Source: a bacterium (GTDB lineage Bacteria > Hydrothermota > UBA3073 > JACQXS01 > JAGMCI01). Taken from it: a stretch of 64,000 nucleotides of DNA. Every line of letters begins with the position of its first letter. Position 1 is the first letter of the stretch. Below are positions 6,689 through 17,600 of the stretch, piece by piece. A program made the position numbers and the translations under genes. Location: NCBI GenBank assembly GCA_030018315.1, contig JASEGA010000008.1, positions 1 through 64,000 on the forward strand, written 5' to 3'. The notes beneath the pieces are model-generated. The model saw only the letters and a list, made by a program, of their open reading frames with translations. It was not told the DNA's origin and made no database searches.

Positions 6689-9425
6689 ACTGCATATATT
6701 AGCAATAACTTTGTTAGTCTCACTATCAACAGCAATGGGAAGGGATACACCAATAGAAGAAATTAAGAAAGCAATTAAAGATAAGGGCGCTAATTGGATA
6801 GCAGGTGAGACATCGGTCTCTAAACTTTCTAAAGAACAGAAAAAAGCACTGTGTGGCTGGACACCGTATGAAACCCTTAAAGGGTCAAAAAAGGAGATAA
6901 TGGTAAAAAGAGAACCACCACCCGAATTCGACTGGCGTAATCACAATAACCAGAACTGGATGACCCCTATCAGAAATCAGGGTAATTGTGGCAGTTGCTG
7001 GGCATTTGGGGCACTTGGGGCACTGGAGGCGTTAATAAACATCTGTACAAATACACCTGACTTATCCATGAATCTTTCTGAACAGTATCTACTATCTTGC
7101 AGTCCGGGTGGCTGTGGTGGCTGGACTATTGGGGCTGTGTGTGAATTTTTGAAGCAAAATGAAGTAGTAGATGAGGCTTGCTTCCAATATCAAGCTAATG
7201 ATGAAATTCCATGTGAAAATAAGTGCACTGATTGGGAATGGAGAAGGAGAAAGGTAATGGATTGGGGTTGGGTTACAAGTTCAGTAGATACGATAAAGGC
7301 TGAAATTATGAACGGTCCTGTCGAGGTTGGTTTTTTGGTCTATGAGGATTTCATGTACTATAATGGTGGTATATATGAACATGTTTGGGGTGATTTATTA
7401 GGTGCGCACGCGGTTGCGATGCTTGGCTGGAATGACAATGATAGTTGTTGGATTTGTAAGAATAGTTGGGGGCCTTACTGGGGTGAGAGTGGCTGGTTTC
7501 GTATAAAATGGGGACAGTGTGAGATTGAAACTGCTGTAGCTTGGATGGTTCCTATGGATAATAGGCTTCCATTGTTAACTTATGTTTATTACACTATTGA
7601 AGAGCTTGTAGGTGATGGTGACAGTGTTTTGAATCCGGGTGAGACAGCTTTAATGAAAGTAGCTTTATGCAATGAACCAAGCTGGTCAAAGGCTACAAAT
7701 GTGACTGCTATCTTATCCTCAAGTAACCATATGATTAATCTTATTGATAGCATAGGTGCATATGGTGATATTGAACCAGGTGATACAGTTACTAACAGTG
7801 ACGAGGGGTTTAAATTTAGTATTAGAGAGGAGAGTGGTGTTTGTAGTGTTCCTGTTTCACTATTTGTAACTGCTAATGAAGGCGCACTTCCTTATTTAAC
7901 TGAGTTAAAGTTTAATATAGAAGTGACATTGAATCAGGCTGGCTGGCCTGTAATTTTAGGATATAGTGTTAACTCTTCACCTGTTGTCATTGATATAGAC
8001 AACGATGGCATAAACGAAGTCATAGTGGGCTGCAATGATGGTAACCTCCATGTTATAAATGCCGACGGTTCAACACAGCACGGATTTCCTTTTTCAACTG
8101 GAGCTAAAATTGAGAGCTCCCCTGCAATTGGGGATGTAGACAAGGACGGCAGTCTTGATATTGTGGTAGGTTCATGGGACAATAAAATTTACATAATAAA
8201 AAAGGATGGCTCTCTACTTACTCCGCCAATAGTGACGGGAGGTCATGTAACGGCAACACCAGTTTTATCTGATTTAGATAACAATGGTGACATGGAAATA
8301 ATTATAGGCAGTTTTGACAAAAAGCTTTATGTGTTAAATCATGATGGGACAAGTTACAATGCTAACTTTCCATATTCTGTAAGTGGGATTATTTATGCTG
8401 GTGCTGCTGTGGCAGATTTAGATGAAGATGGGGTGAATGACATTATCTTTGGAACTCTAGATAATAAAATCTATGCTATCTCTGCTAACGGTACTTTACT
8501 TAGTGGCTGGCCATTTAGCACAGGTGGTAAGATAAGTTCGGCACCCTCTATCGCTAACTTGGATGGTAGTGGCTTAAAAGTTGTCGTAGGCTCATGGGAT
8601 AAGAATCTATATATCTTAAATCCTGACGCTACAGAGGCGTTGCATATTTCTACTAATGGCGCTATAAAGAGTTCGCCCTCATTTGTGGATTTTGATAATG
8701 ATAACGATTTGGAAGTAGTATTTGGCTCAAATGATGGCTATATTTACGCTTACCACCATGATGGCAATTTAGTAGAGGGATGGCATGTGCCGACTGGTAG
8801 TATGATTCAAGCTTCGGCTTGCTTTTCTGACATTGATAATGATGGAACACCTGAAGTTGTCATCGGCTCAAGTGATAATAACCTTTATGCCTGTCATATT
8901 GATGGGTCACTTGTTTTTGGGTTCCCTATTCCAACTGGTGGTAGCATTTTGTCTTCACCTGCAATTATTGATTTAGATAAAGATGGCGATTTTGAGCTTG
9001 TATTTGGAAATAACTATGGGATTCAGACGATAGATTACAAGTCCAAAGCTGGTAGTAGCAATTACTGGAATATGTATAGAGCCGTACCAGCACGTACTGG
9101 TAATTACTACAATATACCACAACCAGGAATAGTTGAGAGTGGAAATAAGCCTTCAATTCCTATCCAGTTTTCATTATCTCAAAGTTATCCTAATCCTTGT
9201 GGTCCAGTAACATATATCAAATACACTTTACCTAAAAGGGCTACGGTAAATATCAGTATCTATAATGTAAGTGGTAGATTAGTTGAGACTTTACTCAATA
9301 AGAGTATAGGACCTGGTTCTTACACTGTTAGCTTTGAATCTAAAAATCTACCATCTGGTGTCTATTTTGTGAGATTTCAAGTTGGTCATCGCATAGCAGC
9401 AAAGGAAATGATATTGATTAAATAA
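6672..9425 (+). CDS. secreted papain-like protease with beta-propeller and sorting domain
   Basis: Residues 1-22 form a signal peptide. A C1A peptidase domain follows (about 85-300) with the catalytic Cys in NQGNCGSCWAFG, His in GAHAVAMLGW and Asn in CKNSWGPYWGESGW. A beta-sandwich-like part (300-420) precedes eight FG-GAP-type blades (425-805), each with a D-x-D-x-D/N-G calcium loop and an IVVGSWD-like strand, suggesting an eight-bladed propeller. The end (830-917) is a Por/T9SS-type sorting domain, with YPNP and the pattern SGVYFVRFQ...KEMILIK. It is likely a cell-surface or extracellular protease acting on proteins or peptides. Its 5' end overlaps the HD gene. Confidence 0.9.
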   Translation: MNLISKLHILAITLLVSLSTAMGRDTPIEEIKKAIKDKGANWIAGETSVSKLSKEQKKALCGWTPYETLKGSKKEIMVKREPPPEFDWRNHNNQNWMTPIRNQGNCGSCWAFGALGALEALINICTNTPDLSMNLSEQYLLSCSPGGCGGWTIGAVCEFLKQNEVVDEACFQYQANDEIPCENKCTDWEWRRRKVMDWGWVTSSVDTIKAEIMNGPVEVGFLVYEDFMYYNGGIYEHVWGDLLGAHAVAMLGWNDNDSCWICKNSWGPYWGESGWFRIKWGQCEIETAVAWMVPMDNRLPLLTYVYYTIEELVGDGDSVLNPGETALMKVALCNEPSWSKATNVTAILSSSNHMINLIDSIGAYGDIEPGDTVTNSDEGFKFSIREESGVCSVPVSLFVTANEGALPYLTELKFNIEVTLNQAGWPVILGYSVNSSPVVIDIDNDGINEVIVGCNDGNLHVINADGSTQHGFPFSTGAKIESSPAIGDVDKDGSLDIVVGSWDNKIYIIKKDGSLLTPPIVTGGHVTATPVLSDLDNNGDMEIIIGSFDKKLYVLNHDGTSYNANFPYSVSGIIYAGAAVADLDEDGVNDIIFGTLDNKIYAISANGTLLSGWPFSTGGKISSAPSIANLDGSGLKVVVGSWDKNLYILNPDATEALHISTNGAIKSSPSFVDFDNDNDLEVVFGSNDGYIYAYHHDGNLVEGWHVPTGSMIQASACFSDIDNDGTPEVVIGSSDNNLYACHIDGSLVFGFPIPTGGSILSSPAIIDLDKDGDFELVFGNNYGIQTIDYKSKAGSSNYWNMYRAVPARTGNYYNIPQPGIVESGNKPSIPIQFSLSQSYPNPCGPVTYIKYTLPKRATVNISIYNVSGRLVETLLNKSIGPGSYTVSFESKNLPSGVYFVRFQVGHRIAAKEMILIK

Positions 9426-10164
9426 TGAGAATTAAAAAGCCCATTACCCAGCAATAAATAGAAAATAGATAAAAGTTTCTACCTTTAACAACCTTTAAAA
9501 GGTACTTGATTGATAAATAGCTTGCAAAAAATGATACAAAAATACCTATAATAACAGAGAGGTAGGGGCAAGGTAACCTCGCTCCTACAGAACGACAGAT
9601 TATTTCAAACATAGATGCTCCAATAATTGAAATAATTGCAAGCAGGAGAGAAAACTTTACTGCCTGCACCCGGTTAAGCCCTAAATAAATACCTGTTGAA
9701 ATAGTAATACCTGACCTTGATATTCCCGGAATAATCCCAATCCCTTGTGCTATACCAATCAGAATTGCATCTAATAGTGTAACTTTTACCCTTTTCTCTT
9801 CTAATCCACTTGTTAACCATAGAATTATTCCCATTACTACAAGAGCTAATCCAATTAAAATCAGCCTGTTAAAAACGAGCTCTATTTTATCTCTTAAAAA
9901 AAAGCCTAAAATACCTGCTGGTATAGAGCCAATAATGAGAACTAAAATAAGTTGTAAATCTTTTGTAACAATTTCCTTTATATCTTTACAAAGAACCGCA
10001 ATAATGGCAAGTGCTGAGCCAAAATGTAGAAAAACAGTAAGTGTAAGCTTATCTTTAATCCCAAATACTGCCTCTAACAATGCAAGATGGGCAGACGAAG
10101 ATATTGGAAAAAATTCTGTTACCCCCTGAACGATGCTAAGAATTAGAGAATAGAGTATACACAT
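9418..10164 (-). CDS. uppP: undecaprenyl-diphosphatase (BacA/UppP type)
   Basis: This polytopic membrane enzyme recycles undecaprenyl diphosphate to the monophosphate carrier used for peptidoglycan and exopolysaccharide. The two family motifs are present: QGVTEFFPISSSAH and PGISRSGITIS. The protein is 248 residues with many hydrophobic helices. A GTAGGGG-type palindrome (9562-9588) lies inside the gene and is read in frame as part of a loop (RSVGARLPCPYLSV) between two helices near the C-terminus, without breaking the frame. The gene converges on the protease gene with an 8-bp overlap. There is no clear ribosome-binding site. Confidence 0.93.
   Translation of the reverse strand: MCILYSLILSIVQGVTEFFPISSSAHLALLEAVFGIKDKLTLTVFLHFGSALAIIAVLCKDIKEIVTKDLQLILVLIIGSIPAGILGFFLRDKIELVFNRLILIGLALVVMGIILWLTSGLEEKRVKVTLLDAILIGIAQGIGIIPGISRSGITISTGIYLGLNRVQAVKFSLLLAIISIIGASMFEIICRSVGARLPCPYLSVIIGIFVSFFASYLSIKYLLKVVKGRNFYLFSIYCWVMGFLILII
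9562..9588. repeat. in-frame GTAGGGG-type palindrome within uppP
   Basis: This 27-bp near-palindrome starts GTAGGGGCAAGGT and ends ACCTCGCTCCTAC. It matches the 14574-14600 and 23968-23994 copies at all but a few bases. Here it encodes VGARLPCPY of the uppP product. Confidence 0.85.
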
Positions 10165-10225
10165 TAAATCAAAGATTAATTTGATATTTGATTTTTAATA
10201 TTTGATATTATTCTGGAGTCACCTG

Positions 10226-12274
10226 TTATTTTAAAATTACCATTTTCTTATTAAAAGTAAGTCCGCCAATCTCCAGTCTGTAGAAATATACACCGAATTG
10301 CACTTTTTCACCCTTTGCATCCTTCATATCCCAGACTGCAACTTTGTAACCCGATTCCTCAACACCATCTTTGATAGTTGTTACAATCTTTCCTGTAATA
10401 TCGTAGACTTTAATCTTTACCCTACTTTTTTCTGGTATAGCATAATGAATTCTTACAGCCCCAGTAGCCGGATTTGGAACACTTTGTAATAGCAAATAAG
10501 TAGTAGGTATAGAGTATCCTACTTCTTCTACTCTATAGCTTTGGACAAATATCTTTTTCGATGTGGTATCATTTGATGCTGCTACATCGCTTACAAGTAG
10601 TGTTTTCACATCCATGGTAAAAGTGGTGCCACCTGCAGCAGAAGGAACGCACCAGCTTCTAAAGGATACCTTTACAGTATCACCTGGACTAAGGTCTACT
10701 ACTCCCTGTGTATCTGCGTAAACTGACTGGTATATAGTGTGAATATCACAGTAGACATTAAAACTCACTCCTGTATTGCCGAAGTTTGCAACTTTAGCTA
10801 CAACATTGACTGTAGAATCTGTGTAAACTGTATCAGGTGGTGCTACTATTGCAACTGCACCTACATCCTTCAGTATACGAGTGAGTGTTAAGTTTATTGC
10901 TGTGTTACTGGAAATCACAACAGTCGTATCTTTAGAATAATAGTCTGTATGTGTCACATTTATCTTATAGGTACCACCTTTTACATTTAAACTGTATGCA
11001 CCGTGTCTATCAGTAATGTCCAGTGCAGTATCAGCACCTGTTGCTACCACTATGCTACCACTTGAATCTGATGGATTGTTTGATAACCCTACTTTGCCAC
11101 TCACAGTATATTGGGTAGATGTGAGTCTATATCTAATGTATAATGTCTGATTCCCTATATACATAGCTACACTATCAGTCCGCATATTAAGTTTAAGTGT
11201 TGTAGTATCAAATGTAAAAGTGCCCTCTGTGGGCAAATTTGATGGGCTCCACTTTATAGAATCAGTCTTCCCTATAGCATTAGTAGTGACTAATGTCCAA
11301 ATAATAAGTGTATCTGATACTGACCTCATATCTTTAGTCAAACAAGGGAAGTCAGGATGCACAATGTAAAAATATGAATCAAATGCACCTGGTGGCCCTG
11401 GTGGATGTGGCTCATCTATACCACTATCGTAACTATTAGTAGCATTGGGGTCAGTCCCAAAATAAAGTGTATAAGAGGTGCCATCGCCTTTTACTACTAT
11501 AGGGATAGACGCACTATGTTGGTCTGTGTTTTTTGACTCGTTACTACTTAAATCTACACTCCTTAATGTATACCAGTAGGTAACTCCACTTGTAAGTCCT
11601 GTATCAGTTTTTGTAGTCCCTGTCACGTTATCATGCACAAGACTACCAAGCTGACCTAAAGTTGTTGACCTGTAGATACGAATATGAGCAAAATCAAGCT
11701 GTGCCGGATTTGTCCAAGTAAGGATTGATTGGGTACCACCCCCTGTTCGGCTGACACTGATATTTGTAGGTGCAGATGGTGGTGTAGTGTCAGTATATGT
11801 TATAGTTTTGGTTATATTGCCTTCATATACTGCTACACTCTCTACACTCATATTGATACCATTTAATGTAAAAGTACCTTCATTAGATATATTTGCTAAG
11901 CTCCATGTTATAGAATCAGTCTTCCCAATTGCATTAGCTGTTACAAGTGTCCATGAGTTAGAAGCTGGTGCTCTTGCATCTTTAGTTAGACAAGGGAAGT
12001 CAGGATGCACAATGTAAAAATATGCATCAAATGCACCCGGTGGGCCTGGTGGATGCGGCTCATCTTTACCAGAATTATAGCCATCAGTAGCACCAGTATC
12101 AACAGCAAAGTAAAGAGTATATGAAGTACCATCTCCTTTAACAGTAATTGGGATTGACCAAGTAGGCGCTGATTCTACATTTACATATAAGAGCAAGGAA
12201 ACTATGAAAATAGCTACAAGAATTACTCTGTTACCACTGCTTCGCACATTTTTTCTATTTATTTTCTTAAACAT
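10226..12274 (-). CDS. secreted Fn3-containing protein with sorting domain (paralogue 1)
   Basis: The function is unknown. A basic N-terminus and hydrophobic helix (VILVAIFIVSLLLYV) form a signal. Two copies of a module with KGDGTSYTLYF and EPHPPGPPGAFDAYFY, then HPDFPCLTKDxR, flank a fibronectin type III-like domain (APTNISVSRTGGG to VTYWYTLRSVD). A carboxypeptidase regulatory-like domain (SGKVGLSNNPSD) and a CARDB-like region follow. The end has the sorting-domain pattern VPNPATGAVRIHYAIP and FYRLEIGG. ATG 12274 follows an AAGAGGGA ribosome-binding site; a longer frame to 12328 runs into a repeat. It is about the same length as its upstream paralogue (12520-14541). Confidence 0.85.
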   Translation of the reverse strand: MFKKINRKNVRSSGNRVILVAIFIVSLLLYVNVESAPTWSIPITVKGDGTSYTLYFAVDTGATDGYNSGKDEPHPPGPPGAFDAYFYIVHPDFPCLTKDARAPASNSWTLVTANAIGKTDSITWSLANISNEGTFTLNGINMSVESVAVYEGNITKTITYTDTTPPSAPTNISVSRTGGGTQSILTWTNPAQLDFAHIRIYRSTTLGQLGSLVHDNVTGTTKTDTGLTSGVTYWYTLRSVDLSSNESKNTDQHSASIPIVVKGDGTSYTLYFGTDPNATNSYDSGIDEPHPPGPPGAFDSYFYIVHPDFPCLTKDMRSVSDTLIIWTLVTTNAIGKTDSIKWSPSNLPTEGTFTFDTTTLKLNMRTDSVAMYIGNQTLYIRYRLTSTQYTVSGKVGLSNNPSDSSGSIVVATGADTALDITDRHGAYSLNVKGGTYKINVTHTDYYSKDTTVVISSNTAINLTLTRILKDVGAVAIVAPPDTVYTDSTVNVVAKVANFGNTGVSFNVYCDIHTIYQSVYADTQGVVDLSPGDTVKVSFRSWCVPSAAGGTTFTMDVKTLLVSDVAASNDTTSKKIFVQSYRVEEVGYSIPTTYLLLQSVPNPATGAVRIHYAIPEKSRVKIKVYDITGKIVTTIKDGVEESGYKVAVWDMKDAKGEKVQFGVYFYRLEIGGLTFNKKMVILK

Positions 12275-12341
12275 ATCCCTCTTTTTTCTATGCGGCACTG
12301 GTAAATTTTGTGCCATAATCTCGCGCATATCCCAGGGTAGC

Positions 12342-12402
12342 TTTGGGTCTCCTGACCCAAAATCCCTATTTTCTTAGGCAGGTCGGGAGACCTGCCCCCT
12401 AC
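12342..12402. repeat. two adjacent hairpin repeats
   Basis: The first hairpin is TTTGGGTC-tcct-GACCCAAA (12342-12361). The second is GGCAGGTC-ggga-GACCTGCC (12377-12396), followed by CCCTAC as in the GTAGGGG family. They lie in the 245-bp gap between the two paralogous genes, within the 5' leader of the downstream gene. Confidence 0.8.
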
Positions 12403-12439
12403 TCATATTTCCATTTTCTCGTCTCATTTACCAGCTCCA

Positions 12440-12468
12440 ACTTTAATTGAATAATTGCATTTTGTCAA
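12440..12468 (-). promoter_or_regulatory. promoter of the 10226-12274 gene
   Basis: On the minus strand TTGACA (12463-12468) is followed by a 17-base spacer and TAAAGT (12440-12445). It starts right after the terminator of the upstream gene. The leader of about 160 bases contains the two hairpin repeats. Confidence 0.65.
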
Positions 12469-12469
12469 T

Positions 12470-12500
12470 AAAAAAGGGGAGCTTTCACTCCCCCTTTAAA
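12470..12500 (-). terminator. intrinsic terminator after the 12520-14541 gene
   Basis: On the minus strand AAAGGGGGAG and CTCCCCTTT form a stem around a short loop (GTGAAAG), followed by a T-run. It lies 20 bases after the stop of the leftward gene. Confidence 0.8.
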
Positions 12501-12519
12501 TTTCTAATTTATCCCTAAG

Positions 12520-14541
12520 TTATCTTATCACAAGCATCTTCCTTGTAGATGAGAATCCAGCCGCTTCCAATCTGTAGAAGTAAACACCGGATTGCACTTT
12601 TTTACCGTTCGCATCACTCATATCCCACAGTGCAACTTTATAACCGGGCTCTTCAATACCGTCTTTAACAGTTGCAACAAGCTTACCTACGATATCATAG
12701 ACCGTAATCTTTACCTTGCCCTTTTCCGGTATAGCGTACGAGATTTTCACAACCCCAGTAGCCGGGTTTGGCACGCCTGGTGAAAGTGAATATGTAGTTG
12801 GTATAGAGGCTGCTACCTCTTCTATTCCAACTTTAAGTACAAATATCGTCTTTGACAATGTATCATTAGATGGATTTTCGTCAACTGCAAGTAAAGAAAT
12901 CGCAGTTATTACATATGTAGTGTCAGTAGTATGATGGGGAACAGTCCAATTCTTAAATATCACATCATCTGTCCCATCTACAGGTAATATTGCATTTCCG
13001 GAATCTGCATAAATACCGTCAATGATACATTTGACTTTAGGAGTTTCAGCTACTTTTCCAAAGTTCTTAAATCTTACATTAACAGAATATGTAGAGTCTG
13101 ATTTTACTGTATCAGGTGGTGAAAGAATAACAAATGGGCCAACATCTCTCTGTATTATATAGGTGAGGGTGTAATTTATCGTTGTATCCTTAGAAATTAC
13201 CACATCCATGCTTGAATCAGGATAATAACCATCATGAGTTACATGTATATCATAAGTGCCACTCATAAGCCCTGTAATCGCATAGAAACCCAGGCTATCA
13301 GTTGTATCTGCTTTACTATCTATTGTCACTATGCTACCACTTAAATTTGGTGGGTTATCTGATAGACCAACTGTACCCGAAACTGTATATGTAGTAGGTG
13401 GAAGCAGATATTTAATATATAGTGTCAGATTCCCTGTGTATACAGCTACACTATCAGTTCTCATATTAATGTTAAGGCCCGCAGTATCAAGTGTGAACAC
13501 ACCTTGAGCTGGTAGGTCTGCAGGGCTCCACTTTATAGAGTCAGTCTTCCCAATTGCATTAGCTGTTACCAATGTCCATATAATATGTATATCTGCAGCT
13601 GCTCTCATATCTTTAGTTAAACAAGGAAAGTCAGGATGCTCAATATAGAAATACGCATCAAATGCACCCGGTGGACCCGGTGGATGTGGCTCATCTATAC
13701 CTACATCGTAGCCGTCAGTAGCGTCAGGATGAGTTCCAAAATAAAGTGTATAAGAGGTGCCATTCCCTTTTACTATTATAGGTATAGCAGGGATAGAGGC
13801 AATAGGTGTACCAGAATACTGGTCTGTATTTTTAGACTCGTTACCACTCAAATCTACTGCCCTTAATGTATAGTAGTAGGTAGTCCCAATTGTTAGCCCA
13901 ATATCAGTCTTAGTTGTACCCACTACATTGTCATATACGAGACTGCCAAGTTGGCCCTGTACTACTGACCTATAGATACGAATATACGAAAAATCAGCCT
14001 GTGTCGGGTTTGTCCATGTAAGTTTAAGCTCCCCACTTACCCATGTATTAGCTACACTTACCCCTGTAGGTGCAGATGGTGGTGTAGTGTCAGTATATGT
14101 TATAGTTTTGGTTATATTGCCTTCATATACTGCTACACTCTCTACACTCATATTGATACCATTTAATGTAAAAGTACCTTCATTAGGTATATTTGCTAAG
14201 CTCCATGTTATAGAATCAGTCTTCCCAATTGCATTAGCAGTTACAAGTGTCCATGTGTTAGAAGCTGGTGTCCTTGCATCTTTAGTCAGACAAGAGAAGT
14301 CAGGATGCTCAATGTAAAAATATGCATCAAATGCACCCGGTGGACCCGGTGGATGTGGCTCATCTACATCTACATCGTAGCCATCAGTAGCACCAACAGC
14401 AGTAGCAAAGTATAATGTATACAAAGTACCGTCTCCTTTTACATTAATTGGAATTGACCAAACTGGGTCTGCTTTCACTTCTGACCACAAGAATAAAGAA
14501 GCCAAACAAGCAGCTATTGTAAAAAACTTTACCCTTTCCAT
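12520..14541 (-). CDS. secreted Fn3-containing protein with sorting domain (paralogue 2)
   Basis: This is a close paralogue of the next gene downstream, with the same order: signal peptide (FFTIAACLASLFLWSEVKA), first KGDGTxYTLYF/EPHPPGPPGAFDAYFY module, fibronectin type III-like domain (APTGVSVANTWVSG), second copy of the module, carboxypeptidase regulatory-like domain (SGTVGLSDNPPN), a CARDB-like domain and the C-terminal sorting domain (VPNPATGVVKISYAIP to FYRLEAAG). The long identical stretches at DNA level (for example around 11785-12030 and 14085-14330) point to recent duplication or gene conversion. The ATG at 14541 follows AAAGGAGGT. The function is unknown; a surface or S-layer-associated role is inferred. 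Confidence 0.85.
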   Translation of the reverse strand: MERVKFFTIAACLASLFLWSEVKADPVWSIPINVKGDGTLYTLYFATAVGATDGYDVDVDEPHPPGPPGAFDAYFYIEHPDFSCLTKDARTPASNTWTLVTANAIGKTDSITWSLANIPNEGTFTLNGINMSVESVAVYEGNITKTITYTDTTPPSAPTGVSVANTWVSGELKLTWTNPTQADFSYIRIYRSVVQGQLGSLVYDNVVGTTKTDIGLTIGTTYYYTLRAVDLSGNESKNTDQYSGTPIASIPAIPIIVKGNGTSYTLYFGTHPDATDGYDVGIDEPHPPGPPGAFDAYFYIEHPDFPCLTKDMRAAADIHIIWTLVTANAIGKTDSIKWSPADLPAQGVFTLDTAGLNINMRTDSVAVYTGNLTLYIKYLLPPTTYTVSGTVGLSDNPPNLSGSIVTIDSKADTTDSLGFYAITGLMSGTYDIHVTHDGYYPDSSMDVVISKDTTINYTLTYIIQRDVGPFVILSPPDTVKSDSTYSVNVRFKNFGKVAETPKVKCIIDGIYADSGNAILPVDGTDDVIFKNWTVPHHTTDTTYVITAISLLAVDENPSNDTLSKTIFVLKVGIEEVAASIPTTYSLSPGVPNPATGVVKISYAIPEKGKVKITVYDIVGKLVATVKDGIEEPGYKVALWDMSDANGKKVQSGVYFYRLEAAGFSSTRKMLVIR

Positions 14542-14573
14542 CCTACCTCCTTTTTTCACTGGTTAACACAAAG

Positions 14574-14600
14574 GTAGGGGCGAGGTTACCTCGCCCCTAC
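14574..14600. repeat. intergenic GTAGGGGCGAGGT palindrome
   Basis: This 27-bp palindrome has arms GTAGGGGCGAGGT and ACCTCGCCCCTAC. It is identical to the copy inside the glcD-like gene at 23968-23994. It lies between the giant gene and the paralogue pair and could also act as a weak terminator. Confidence 0.9.
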
Positions 14601-14606
14601 TCCTTG

Positions 14607-17600
14607 TTATCTAAGTATTGTTAGTTTCTTAATTGAACTGAATCCGTCCGTCTGTAACTTGTAGAAGTAGACACCACCACTAAGCTTTGTCCCAAAATTA
14701 TCTGTGCCATCCCAGTATAAGGTGTAGTAGCCGGGCTCCATCTCTTTATCAACAAGTGTCCTAACTAACTGTCCACCTAAGTTATAGATAGTAACAGTAG
14801 TATGTAAACGAGTAGGAATTGCAAGCTTAATCTCTGTCCCACTTACAAATGGGTTTGGTGTATTCTGTGACAGAGCAAATACAGTTGGGATAGTAGATAT
14901 TCCAGTTTCGTTGGCAAGAATTCTTACTGAGGAAGCTCCCTTAACAGACACTTTTGCTTGCTCTCTCATATCAACACTCTCATTGCCAACAAGTAGAGTC
15001 AATGTCAGGTTCTCCGGTATAGCTGATGGATTCCAGCTAATAGTATACTCTGGGACATTCACTGCTAATTTCCACTCGTTATTACCGGGCTTTCTAATAT
15101 CAGTTACACAGCCCGGAATCTCACTATGGAAGTATGCATTAAGAACAGGCTTCGTTCCTATTTCAGCAAAGTGAGCTCCTGGTGGTGAAGGTGGGACTAT
15201 CTTATCAATATAGGTATCAAAGCCAGTTGTTGCAGTACGGGCAGCTCCAAATCTAAGTATCTTCTCTACGCCTGCACTCTCAAGTCTAAGGTCTACACCC
15301 CACAGTATTTCGGGTTTCTCTGCTGCACCAATAACTGGTAGAACTTTTCCAGTCTTCCTAACAGTGATTGTGCAGCTACACCTTGCAGCTATCCAGTATC
15401 CAAGTGGAGGTACGAGAGCATCCTTAAGCTCATATGTCCTTGTTACTGGGTTATACCAGTATAGAGTATTAGGTACAAGTCCAGTATCAGGGTTAACTAC
15501 TACCTGAGATAATGGCACAATATCACTTGTAGTTCCAATCATATTCCAGCCTTTACGTAAGACTTTGGTGTAGAGAGTGCATGGAGTTACTGTGATTGTA
15601 TCTACCCTATCTGCAGCTTGTGCTACCCAGTAGCCGACACCAATCTCAGCATCGGTTGGAGTAGTATAAGCTCCGGCAACATATGTGTATACTTCAGTGT
15701 TACCCTTGAATATAGAGTCTAACTCCATTGATGGCTGAGCAGTTCCGGGTACTGAGTGCATATTCCAGCCCGTCTTCACTGATGCATAGAATGGCTTTGT
15801 CCCGGGCTGTGTCTTAGCACTGTCTACATTAGAGAACCCTGTCACTCCATAGATGTTATATGCCCTCACTTTATACCAATACCAGTGCTCAGGAAGTAGT
15901 CCTCTATTAGCATAGAACTGGACATTGGCGCCGACACTATCTATCTTTACATAGCTACCAGTAGCTGAATCCTTACGCCATATCTGGAACCCTTCTTCAT
16001 TTGCAGAGTTATCAACCCATGTCAAATTAATCTGGCTTGAAGAGACCTCTGCAGCATCAAGTGATGTAGGTGCACCTGTAGCAGGGGTACCCGCCTTAGC
16101 ATAGACTGTCGCCGCAGCCACAAAGCATGGTGGTGTAGCATAATCGCGTAAGTTGCCACCACCCGGTGAGCCTAGATATTGGACACAGGTGCTATCGGTA
16201 GCAAGCTTGCAGCCCCACAGCACCCTACGGGTAGTAGAGTCTATACCAGTCATACTCCTTGGGGCTACAGCTTCTGTCCTCCATGTACCGGGAGTATTGC
16301 TTCCTTGTATTGGCTCAGTAAAGGTCACCACTACAATACTTTCTGGCGGTGTCAAGTCAGTACGCACTGCTGTTGAGCAAACAAATCTTGGTGGAATCTT
16401 ATCTACTGCAGTTGCTGAATATGTACCCAAATAGTTCTTAGAAGAGTCAGCATAACCAGTAGTAGCGACATACTCTACTAATGGAGTATAACCGGTCCCA
16501 AATCTTGGTACATACAGTATCTTTGTTGTATCACCAATTGCACCTACAACTGAATCCGGCTGACTACCTGCTACTCTCCAATATGCATTCGCAGCTACAC
16601 CAGTAGCACCAAAGCCAAACCCTTCTGAGAATGCTACCCTTATCTTGTTATCCATTGTATCTGTTACGCTGCTACGATAAGTCTCTATACTCCTAAAGAT
16701 TGGACTTACTGTCTCAAGTAGTGGTCTAAGAGTTGACTCGTCTGCATTACCACTTGGCTTGTGTCTATCTACAACACTGTTGGTTGGGTTAACACTGTCT
16801 CCACCAGTTACCATGTTGCTGACTACAGTAAAGGTAGCTTTAGCAACTGTTACTGTACAACTTCTGAAGTCAGGACGACTCCAAACAAAACCGCCTACTG
16901 TATCACAACCGAAAATATGAGAGTTTGTAACACCAAGTCTGGTACTTGCATTTGAAGAGTCAATACAAGTCGAATCTAATGGCTCACTGAAGTTGAATAT
17001 AAACTTGTCACCCTGTGTCAGCCTGGTATCAGTAGGTCCATCACTGTTAACAAAAGTAATACTGCGAAGCTTCGGTCCTAGATTATCACGTATTAAGCAA
17101 TTAGTAAAAGTCAGAGTTGAATCCTTCTCACCACCCAAATCTTTGACATCATCTGATGGATTAACTGTATCGGGGCTCTGTAAATTGAACCCACTACCAA
17201 GCAATAGCGTGAATGTATCACCAGCCGCATTCCACCAACAAGTCGGTGAATAGCCGTAACTGCCACCTGTACGGTTAATCTTTAACCTGGTATCCACATT
17301 TGTGGATGTTATAGTTGACTTATCCATATGCTCACTGAATACGAACCGAATAGTATCACCTACTTCAAACCCTGTATAGAAAGTATCAGCTCTTGTCCAG
17401 GCTACACTTATAAGAGTCGGATTAATAGTGTCAGGATACCAGTTAGCAAGTGAATCAAGCTCTGCCAAGTTATAATTAGATGCCATATCTTGGAATGCAG
17501 CAGAATCTGCTCTTACAAATAACTTGGTCGCACCTGCAGCACGCCAAGTTGAGATTGTATCCCTGTGTGCGCCAGTTAGCCTAAATACAACACTGTCTGT

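Noticed and set aside
14087-14317. Short + strand frames repeated in both paralogous secreted genes (also 11787-12017)
   Set aside because: They are antisense shadows of duplicated coding DNA, so their similarity to each other is not independent evidence for a gene.
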